Made by a program: the position numbers and the translations under genes. A stretch of DNA of 6,235 nucleotides from an uncultured Desulfobulbus sp. (lineage in GTDB: Bacteria; Desulfobacterota; Desulfobulbia; Desulfobulbales; Desulfobulbaceae): positions 1 to 6,235 of the forward strand of contig CAMNHX010000107.1 of the NCBI GenBank assembly GCA_946539945.1, given 5' to 3'. The notes beneath the pieces are model-generated. The model was not told the DNA's origin, did not search any database, and worked only from the letters and a program-made list of their open reading frames with translations. Below are positions 1 to 6,100 of this stretch, piece by piece. Numbering within the stretch: position 1 is the first letter of the stretch; each line of letters begins with the position of its first letter.

Positions 1-716
1 TGCGGCCCGCGCCCGGCCAGATCAAGGATATGCGGATAAAGGGGCTTCGCTACACGCTCACGCCCATCCTGCGGGAAGCCTTCGTATTCTTCGTCCACAA
101 GGACAATCCCGCGACCAACCTGACGCAAGACCAGATTCGAGCCATCTATTCCGGCAAGGCGAAATCCTGGCGGGAAGTCGGCGTGCCGCTGAATGCGCGG
201 ATCGCGCCGTACCAGCGCAACAAGCACAGCGGCAGTCAGACCACGCTGGAGCGGATCATGGGAGACACGCCCATCATGGAACCGCCCAAGGAGATATACA
301 ACAAGGCAGTTTGGAATCCTATTTTCAGCGGCAGCATGGTTGGCATCATCAGAGGCGTTGCCAACTCTGCTGCCCACGGCGTCAAAATGCTTTTTTCCGG
401 CTTCGGCAGTCGCCTCGCAGAGTACCAAAACAAACCGGCTGCCATTGGCTTCACCTTCCGCTTTTTCGCCAACAAACTGATCCGAAATCCCAACATCAAG
501 CTCTTGGCCATTGACGGCGTGGCCCCCACGGTGGAAAACATCCAAAACGGCAGCTATCCCTTCATCACCGAGGCCTACGCCATCACCGCCCGGCCTCGTG
601 AAGGCAATGTGGCCAAACTCATCGACTTCCTCCGGTCCCCGGAAGGTCGCCGCATGATAGAGAACACCGGCTACACGCCCACGCCAGAAGGGAGTGAGGA
701 TACGGTGTTGGAGTAG
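1..716 (+). CDS. PstS-like phosphate ABC transporter substrate-binding protein, C-terminal part (5' end outside window)
   Basis: This gene runs in from the left edge; the first complete in-frame codon is at position 3, and 237 residues precede the TAG stop. An ATG at 30 is probably internal, because the codons before it (RPAPGQIKD) read like the usual family sequence leading to the [11 protein letters not shown] strand. Seen: the [13 protein letters not shown] segment, the inter-lobe segment L-x-x-x-Q-I-R-x-I-Y-S-G, a ligand-loop sequence [10 protein letters not shown] (visible residues 72-81), AIGFTFRFF near 147-155, and a GSYPF-TEAYAIT strand. These are hallmarks of the type 2 periplasmic binding fold of PstS-family proteins, which catch phosphate outside the membrane for the PstCAB importer. 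The signal peptide would be upstream, out of view. No pstC follows; the next gene is a rubredoxin, so this copy may be an orphan. Visible residues about 121-137 look like extra sequence relative to the family as I remember it. The exact ligand is an inference. Confidence 0.85.
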   Translation, partial: RPAPGQIKDMRIKGLRYTLTPILREAFVFFVHKDNPATNLTQDQIRAIYSGKAKSWREVGVPLNARIAPYQRNKHSGSQTTLERIMGDTPIMEPPKEIYNKAVWNPIFSGSMVGIIRGVANSAAHGVKMLFSGFGSRLAEYQNKPAAIGFTFRFFANKLIRNPNIKLLAIDGVAPTVENIQNGSYPFITEAYAITARPREGNVAKLIDFLRSPEGRRMIENTGYTPTPEGSEDTVLE

Positions 717-898
717 CGTTTTGTCTGAATATCGCGTTTTCACCTTGCTTTTTATCCGCGACGCAGGACATTCTGCCACCCGAATTCACTCGGGGGGACT
801 CCCTTTCCCCAGTGCATATTTTAGCGTGGCAAGTCTGCCCGGATTGTGCAAGAATAGGTACGGTCCAGAGCTTTGGGCCATTTTTATCCCTTTCAACC

Positions 899-904
899 AA
901 GGAG
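899..904 (+). promoter_or_regulatory. Ribosome binding site of the rubredoxin gene
   Basis: AAGGAG lies 8 nt before the ATG at 913. It fixes this ATG as the start, although the same frame stays open back to an upstream ATG at 694. The rest of the 717-912 gap holds a short CCCGA/TCGGG hairpin (779-794, no T-run), but no promoter I could defend. Confidence 0.85.
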
Positions 905-912
905 AAAACGCC

Positions 913-1077
913 ATGAGTACAGCAAGCAAGTATGTCTGCCCCTGCGGCTACGAGTATGACCCTGCAGTTGGTGATCCGGACAGCGGCATCGCTCCCGGTA
1001 CTGCCTTCGCGGATCTTCCCGACGACTGGGTCTGCCCGGTCTGCGGCGTATCCAAGAGCGACTTCGAACCTGCCTGA
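913..1077 (+). CDS. Rubredoxin with a shortened Cys-x-Cys first knuckle
   Basis: This is a 54-residue protein, the usual length for a rubredoxin, the small cytoplasmic electron carrier that holds one iron on four cysteines. Seen: Tyr7-Val-Cys9-Pro-Cys11-Gly-Tyr, then the [18 protein letters not shown] core, then Cys41-Pro-Val-Cys44-Gly, ending KSDFEPA. The second knuckle is the standard CPxCG. The first is C-P-C-G, one residue shorter than the canonical CxxCG. The codons (TGC CCC TGC GGC at 937-948) sit in a clean frame, so this is not a frameshift. In anaerobes such proteins pass electrons to rubredoxin:oxygen oxidoreductase, rubrerythrin or superoxide reductase. None of these partners is in the window. 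The start is set by AAGGAG 8 nt upstream and the gene ends at a strong terminator, so it looks monocistronic. The identification is secure; the redox partner is unknown. Confidence 0.95.
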   Translation: MSTASKYVCPCGYEYDPAVGDPDSGIAPGTAFADLPDDWVCPVCGVSKSDFEPA

Positions 1078-1130
1078 TCCGGATCAGGACGCGAGAAAAG
1101 ACGAGTCTCGCGGCATCCGCCAGTCGTCAG

Positions 1131-1163
1131 CGCGATCCGCCCATACCGGGCGGATCGCGTTTT
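1131..1163 (+). terminator. Intrinsic terminator of the rubredoxin gene
   Basis: A perfect 12-bp stem pairs CGCGATCCGCCC (1131-1142) with GGGCGGATCGCG (1148-1159) across a 5-nt loop, followed directly by TTTT (1160-1163). It begins 53 nt after the rubredoxin stop. There is no T-run on the other side, so it works in one direction only. The T-run is short, but the stem is very stable. Confidence 0.85.
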
Positions 1164-1180
1164 GCTTACCGGGCTGCGCG

Positions 1181-1206
1181 AAAAGCCCCGCCTTGAAGCG
1201 CCGGGG
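1181..1206 (-). terminator. Possible weak terminator for the deacetylase gene
   Basis: Read on the - strand, CCCCG (1206-1202) pairs with CGGGG (1190-1186) across an 11-nt loop and is followed, after one C, by TTTT (1184-1181). It lies about 195 nt beyond the deacetylase stop. The stem is only 5 bp, so this is tentative. Confidence 0.3.
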
Positions 1207-1248
1207 ATGGAGAGCGTAAACCCGCTTGCCTTGTCCCGTGTCTTCATT

Positions 1249-1386
1249 TAGAGCGTTTCCGCTTTGTCTTTTCACCGTCTTTCTGGAAACCCTGAAGCGC
1301 GAAGCGCTGAAGATTCCCCTCTGTTGTGGCAGGAGATGCTTCACTTCATTCAGCATGACATCAAAAGTGAAAACGGAAACGCTCTA
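1249..1386. repeat. 138-bp element with perfect 13-bp terminal inverted repeats
   Basis: The left end TAGAGCGTTTCCG (1249-1261) is the exact reverse complement of the right end CGGAAACGCTCTA (1374-1386). A second inner pair, TTTTCAC (1269-1275) and GTGAAAA (1367-1373), continues the symmetry after a 7-nt offset on the left. Inside are a small perfect hairpin (AGCGC-GAA-GCGCT, about 1296-1308) and the stretch ending CATTCAGCATGAC (to 1359). Read on the - strand, that stretch starts a spurious MLNEVKHLL peptide, which I recall as typical of dispersed intergenic repeats in many bacteria. The outermost TA on each side could be a TA target duplication, as left by IS630/mariner-type transposases, which would make this a MITE. 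It has no coding capacity of its own. Its inner blocks recur, in the same order, in the 2740-3050 region. Confidence 0.65.
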
Positions 1387-1400
1387 GGCGGGGGAGGATG

Positions 1401-2705
1401 TCAATGGCCATACTGCCAGACCTGATTTTTGTGGTCCATGAGTTGTGCGCTCTTGAAGTCCCCTTTTTTTTGGTGAAAAAAGGTCAGAGCCTCGCTTTCG
1501 CAACGCGGACAGGCATCGGCAAAAATCTCCACACCCAGACAAGGCCCGTTTTGCCGACAGGCGCTGCGGACAATCCGGTAGGCGCTGCATTCGCCACAGT
1601 CTTTCAGCTCCTCGCGCTGCATCTCGGTAATGCCATCTGTGTCATAGTAGATGCGGCGCTCGCGGATGAAAAAGCCGTTTTCCCGCTGGCAGTCCTGCGG
1701 TTCAGGATGGAAATAGGTCTGCCGCGCCTGCTCGCACAGGTAGTCAATCGCCAGCATCACGTTGCGGCTCTCCTGAAAGCGGCCTGACCGGAAATCAGGC
1801 TCGCGCACTGCGGAAAAGTCGCAGCCAGCCAGAGCCAGCGCAAGCCCCAGATTCACGTAGGGCAAAGCATCCCTGATGGCATAACCGCCTTCCAGAACCG
1901 CAATGTCCGGCTGCAAAAGCGCGGTCAGTTGCGCATAGCCCTGGGCGGAAAAGTTCATGTTGGTGATGGGATCAGAGTAGTGGTTGTCCTGGCCTGCGGA
2001 GTTGATGAGCAGTTCTGGTTGGAAATCCGCCAGAATGGGCAAAACCGCCTCCTGAATGACCTTCAGATAGCCAGTGTCACCGGTGAGTGGAGGCAGGGGA
2101 ATGTTGACCGTGCGCCCCCGCGCCTTGGGGCCACCATCCTCAAAGGGAAAGCCTGTGCCCGGATAGAGCGTGCGCCCGTCCTGATGCAGGGAGATGAAGA
2201 GGGTGTCCGGGTCATGCCAGAAGAGGTCTTGAGTGCCGTCACCGTGATGGCAGTCAGTGTCCACAATCGCCACCCGGCGCAGACCGTAGCGCTGGCGCAA
2301 CCAGGCGACCATCACTGCCTCGATGTTGATGTTGCAGAAGCCCCTATTGCCGTGGACCACCTTCATGGCGTGGTGTCCGGGCGGACGCACGAGGGCAAAG
2401 GCGCGTTCTGTTTCGTGTTCCATCACGAGTCTGGCAGCCTGCAAGGCCCCGCCCGCCGAGATCCGGTGGGATTCGGTGCAGACCGCCTCCAGACCGGGAA
2501 AGCAGAAGTGCGTGCGCAGGATGTCCTCGTCTTTTGCCCGCAAGGGGCGGTGTTCACTGATACCGCTAATGTCAAAGAGGCCCTCTTCGCGGAACTGGTC
2601 CTGGGTGTACAGGAGGCGCTCTTCGCGTTCCGGGTGTGTGGGTGAAATGGCCCAGTCATAGGCCGGGAAAAAGACAATGCCAAGGCTTGTCCGGGCTGTC
2701 AGCAT
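1401..2705 (-). CDS. Histone deacetylase family (arginase-deacetylase fold) hydrolase with Cys-rich C-terminal tail
   Basis: This is a 434-residue zinc amidohydrolase of the family that includes class II HDACs, acetylpolyamine amidohydrolases and AcuC. It probably removes acetyl groups from lysine side chains or small acetylated amines in the cytoplasm; the substrate cannot be told from sequence. Seen: RPPGHH with the catalytic His pair 111-112; DTDCHHGDG at 149-157, giving zinc ligands Asp151 and His153; SAGQD with the third ligand Asp240; LEGGY with catalytic Tyr275. All key residues are present, so the enzyme should be active. The fold is complete by about residue 330. After it comes a tail of about 100 residues with six cysteines: C370-x-x-C373, C383, C389 and C399-P-R-C402. 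I do not associate this tail with the standard family, and it could bind a second metal. The start at 2705 is chosen because AAGGAG lies 7 nt upstream and MLTARTSLGIVFFPAYDW begins the fold. It is transcribed toward the rubredoxin gene and lies 402 bp downstream of the ankyrin gene on the same strand. Confidence 0.92.
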   Translation of the reverse strand: MLTARTSLGIVFFPAYDWAISPTHPEREERLLYTQDQFREEGLFDISGISEHRPLRAKDEDILRTHFCFPGLEAVCTESHRISAGGALQAARLVMEHETERAFALVRPPGHHAMKVVHGNRGFCNINIEAVMVAWLRQRYGLRRVAIVDTDCHHGDGTQDLFWHDPDTLFISLHQDGRTLYPGTGFPFEDGGPKARGRTVNIPLPPLTGDTGYLKVIQEAVLPILADFQPELLINSAGQDNHYSDPITNMNFSAQGYAQLTALLQPDIAVLEGGYAIRDALPYVNLGLALALAGCDFSAVREPDFRSGRFQESRNVMLAIDYLCEQARQTYFHPEPQDCQRENGFFIRERRIYYDTDGITEMQREELKDCGECSAYRIVRSACRQNGPCLGVEIFADACPRCESEALTFFHQKKGDFKSAQLMDHKNQVWQYGH

Positions 2706-2712
2706 AGCGCGT

Positions 2713-2718
2713 CTCCTT
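2713..2718 (-). promoter_or_regulatory. Ribosome binding site of the deacetylase gene
   Basis: On the - strand AAGGAG lies 7 nt before the ATG at 2705. It decides against the in-frame ATG at 2771, which would add 22 residues encoded by repeat DNA. Confidence 0.85.
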
Positions 2719-2738
2719 GTGGAAAGGGGGGTTTGGTC

Positions 2739-2789
2739 TCTGGAAACCTGAAGCGCGAAGCATTGAAGCATCTCCTGACGGTTTCCAGA
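2739..2789 (-). repeat. 10-bp inverted repeat in the deacetylase leader
   Basis: TCTGGAAACC (2739-2748) and GGTTTCCAGA (2780-2789) are exact reverse complements separated by 31 nt. They sit roughly 35-85 nt upstream of the deacetylase start, so a leader transcript could fold here. There is no T-run that would make it a terminator. The left arm is part of the block shared with the 1249-1386 element. Confidence 0.55.
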
Positions 2790-3050
2790 ATATCGACAAG
2801 AGCCTCTCCTGCAAACATTCCGGTATTCGGCAGGAGATTCTGCACCTCGCTTCGTTCAGGCTTTCCAGCGTAGCGGGAAATGCAGACAGACCTCTTTCCC
2901 ACTTCGCTCTGTTCAGCATGACTTTCCAGCGAAGCGGGAAAGTCTTCCAGCGAAGCGGTGAAAGTCTTCCAGCGAAGCGGGAAAGTCTTCCAGCGAAGCG
3001 GTGAAAGTCTTCCAGCGAAGCGGTGAAAGTCGAAAAAGTGAAAACAGAAC
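2740..3050. repeat. Expanded relative of the 1249-1386 element
   Basis: Four short blocks occur in the same order and orientation as in the 1249-1386 element. Block A is CTGGAAACC plus TGAAGCGCGAAGC (2740-2761 against 1283-1305, one C fewer). Block B is GGCAGGAGAT (from 2829 against 1328). Block C is TTCAGCATGAC (ends 2922 against 1359). Block D is AAAAGTGAAAAC (from 3034 against 1363). Here the copy is much longer. Between C and D, the 3-nt gap of the short copy is replaced by 111 nt, mostly the tandem array. Another array-like unit lies at 2859-2880 between B and C. An 8-bp inverted repeat, TCTCCTGC/GCAGGAGA (2805-2812 and 2830-2837), lies inside. I see no terminal inverted repeats on this copy. 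Together with the array this fills the 402-bp gap 2706-3107; I see no gene in it. Confidence 0.6.
2920..3028. repeat. Head-to-tail tandem array of five 21-22 bp units
   Basis: The units start at 2920, 2942, 2964, 2985 and 3007 and share the core CTTCCAGCGAAGCGG (one T more in the first unit). The end alternates between GGTGAAA (units 2, 4, 5) and GGGAAA (units 1, 3). A sixth, diverged unit with GCGTAGCG stands alone at 2859-2880. The units abut with no unique spacers, so this is a minisatellite-like array and not a CRISPR. A single GGGAAA-type unit such as TTTCCAGCGAAGCGGGAAA can fold into a hairpin with one A-G mismatch and a GAA loop. Confidence 0.85.
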
Positions 3051-3107
3051 CACCCTGAACACGGTCTCCCTGTTTTCCAGAAAAATCAGGAAGATATTGG
3101 GGTGCAA

Positions 3108-6100
3108 TCAGCTTCGGGGTTTGGGTACAAGCTTCAGTGGACTGTGCTGCTGCAACAGGGCGACAAGCTCACTGCGGCCTGCTGCTTTCGCCAGATTGAG
3201 CCCAGTTTGGCCGTCCTTGTTTTTCATGTGCACGCGGGCGCCGTGGGCGAGCAGATCACGCGCCGTTTTCTCATGCCCCCATCTCACGGCCCACATCAGC
3301 GCGGTTTCGCCATCATTATCCTGCACATTCGCATCCGCGCCTGCCTCCAGCAAGAAGATTGCCATCATAAACCCTCCCTCCCTCCGTGCGGCCCACATCA
3401 GGGGGGTTGCGCCCTCATCATCCCGCATATTCATATCCGTGCCAGCATTCAGCAAAACGCCAACCACATCAATGTCCCCTTCATGCACTGCCCAGGTCAA
3501 AGCTGTCCAGCCCACATCATCCTGCATGGTCACATCTGCACCAGCATTCAGCAAAAGGCTTGCCAGAGCCGTATTGTTTTTCCGTGCGGCCCACATCAGC
3601 GCGGTTTTGCCCTCATTGTCCCGTGCGTTCAGGTCCGCACCGGCATTCAGCAAGAGGGTGGCCAAAGCCGTATTGGTATTTCGCACCGCCCATATCAGTG
3701 CGGTTTCGCCAGCATCATTCTGCACATTCGCATCTGCACCAGCCTTCAGCAAGAGGCTTGCCACAGCCTGGCTGTCGCTCCGCACAGCCCGTATCAAGGC
3801 GGTCTCGCCAGCATAGCCCTGTCTGTTTGCATCCGCACCGGCATTCAGCAAGAGGCTCACCAGATTCTCGTTATCGTGCCACACAACCCGCATCAGAGCG
3901 GTTTCGCCGTCATCATTCTGCACATTCGCATCCGCGCCAGCATTCAGCAAGAAACTTGCCAGAGCCACGTTGTCTCTCCGCACGACCCGCATCAGGGCGG
4001 TTTCGCCATCATTGTCCTGTGCGTTCAGTTCCGCGCCAGCGTTCAGCAAGAGGCTTACCACTGCCTCGCTGTCGCTCTGCACAGCCCACATCAGTGCAGT
4101 TTCGCCATCATTATCCTGCACATTCACATCCGCGCCGAACCCGAGAAGGAGACTCACCATTTCCACCTTGCCCAAGCCCGCAACCAGCATCAGGGCTGTC
4201 AAGCCTCGGGCGATCCGCGTATCCACTGCCACACCAGCACGGAGGCAGGCAGACACCAGTTCCTTTTCTTCAGAAGCCACAGCCCGCATGAAGGCTGCTT
4301 CCCTGTCCATGTGCGATGCCAGAACAGCACCGGCAACAAGCAAGGCGGAAACCGCTTCAAGATGACCGTACTCCGCAGCCAGCATCAGGGCCGTTGTGCC
4401 CGCCTCATCTTGCCCGTTCACATCAGCGCCCGCAGCCAGCAAGGCGGAAAGCACTTCAAGATGACCGTACTCCGCAGCCAGCATCAGGGGCGTTGCGCCG
4501 CCGCTGTTGTTCGCGTTCACATCTGCGCCTGCAGCCAGCAAGGCGGAAAGCACTTCAAGATGACCGCACTCCACAGCGTGCATCAGGGCTGTCCACCCCT
4601 CCTCATCCCGCCCGTTCACATCAGCGCCTGCAGCCAGCAAGGCAGACACCATTTCAAGCTGACCGGACTCCGCAGCCAGGATCAGCGCAGTCCGGCCTTC
4701 CTCATTCCGCACCTTTGCATCAGCACCGGCATTCAGCAAGAGGCTCACCACCTTTGCATAACGCTTTTTCACAGCATCCGGGCGGAGGGTGTCAGACACT
4801 GCAGTGAGGTAGTGGGTCAGTGAGTGATTCTCCAGAGTGCCACAGCGCTTTTCCACTGCATACAGCAGGGCTGTCCGGCCTGTCGCGTCCTGTGCGTTGA
4901 TCGCAAGCGCTCGCCGCACCAGGCGGAATCCTGCATACCTGTCGCTGACATCGATCACCTGCCTTGGCTCCAGCAACACAGAGACGACCTGGGCCTGACC
5001 TCTTGCCGCAGCCAGGTGCAGTGCCCCCCGGCCCTCATCGTCCCTTGCGTTCAGGTCCGCGCCAACCTTGATCAAGGCACGCACAAAGGCAGCCTGCCCG
5101 TATTCCGCAGCTTCCATCAGCGCGGTCCGCCCTGTCTCTGTCTTGGCGCTCACCTCCGCGCCAGCTTTAAGCAGCACAGGCACAAGAGAGGTATGACCAT
5201 TCCCCGCTGCAACCATCAGGGCGGTCCTGCCCTTGTCCTCGCGTGCCTTCACGTCTGCGCCCTGCCTGATAAGGCTTGCCGCCATAGCCGCATTGCCGCG
5301 GCTCGCAGCCCAGAGAAGCGCTGTCCAGCCTGTATTATCCTGCACGTTCACATCCGCGCCAGCCTGCAGCAAGGCGGAAACCACTTTACAGTATTCACTC
5401 CGCGCCGCCAGGAGCAGAGCCGTGCGACCACCATTATCTGGCACGTCCACCTCTGCGCCAGCCTGCAGCAACAGGGACACCACTTCAAGCTGACCGCGCT
5501 CCGCCGCCTGCATCAGGGCTGTTGTATGGCCCTTGCTCACGTTCACCTCTGCGCCAGCCTGCAGCAGCAGGGACACCACTTCAGGATTCCCGAAACGCGC
5601 CGCGTTTATCAGGGGCGTTGTGTAGCTGTTCGCGTTCACCTCTGCGCCAGCCTGCAGCAATAGGGAGACCAGTTCCTTGTTGTTGGTCTGCACAGCCTGC
5701 ATCAATACCGTTGTGCCTATCCTGGTCCGTGCGTTCACGTCTGCGCCAAAGCTGATGAGGAGTGCTGCCATATCTGCCTTGCCTCGGGTTACAGCCCAGT
5801 AGAGCGCGGTCCGACCATCATTCTCCTGCCCGTTCACTTCAGCAGCAGCGTTCAGCAACAGGGAAACCAGAGTCTCCTTGTCGTTCCGCACAGCCCCTAT
5901 CAATGCGGTTGTGCCATCGTTCTCCCCAGCGTTCACATCCGCGCCAAAGCTGATGAGACTTGCCGCCATATCCGCCTTGCCCAGGGTTGCAGCCCAATGG
6001 AGCGCGGTCCGGCCATTGTCATCGGCAACCTGTGGATCAGCCCCGGTCTCAAGCAGAAGCTGCACCACCTCGGCATGGCCCTTCTCTGCAGCCCAGTGGA

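Noticed and set aside
800..890. Sigma-70 or sigma-54 promoter for the rubredoxin gene
   Set aside because: TGGCA and TTGTGC-like pieces are present, but the spacing to a -10 or -12 partner is wrong.
694..912. Upstream in-frame extension of the rubredoxin from the ATG at 694
   Set aside because: It overlaps the end of the PstS-like gene and adds non-family sequence; ATG 913 has AAGGAG at ideal spacing and gives the normal rubredoxin length.
1084..1356. 90-codon - strand open frame starting MLNEVKHLL
   Set aside because: This peptide start is typical of dispersed non-coding repeats, and the frame runs through the rubredoxin terminator.
1929..2645. 238-codon + strand open frame
   Set aside because: It is antisense to the deacetylase gene, whose frame carries all the catalytic motifs.
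2706..2771. Alternative deacetylase start at the ATG at 2771
   Set aside because: The extra 22 residues are encoded by repeat DNA shared with another intergenic site; ATG 2705 has a strong ribosome binding site.
2656..2919. 87-codon - strand open frame starting MLNRAKWERG
   Set aside because: It also reads through the repeat element and overlaps the start of the deacetylase gene in another frame; no family resemblance.
2920..3028. CRISPR array
   Set aside because: The units abut head to tail without unique spacers, and there are no cas genes.
3069..3092. Terminator after the ankyrin gene
   Set aside because: CCTG/CAGG with an A/T interior can fold weakly, but no T-run follows on the - strand.
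3102..4823. Long + strand open frame (573 codons) with repeating HxPHQ-x-G-F type peptides, followed by another at 4824-5663
   Set aside because: It is the mirror of the ankyrin gene. Because the ankyrin DNA repeats every 99 bp, a stop-free antisense frame in one repeat stays stop-free in the others. The peptide resembles no family and lacks a ribosome binding site I could defend.
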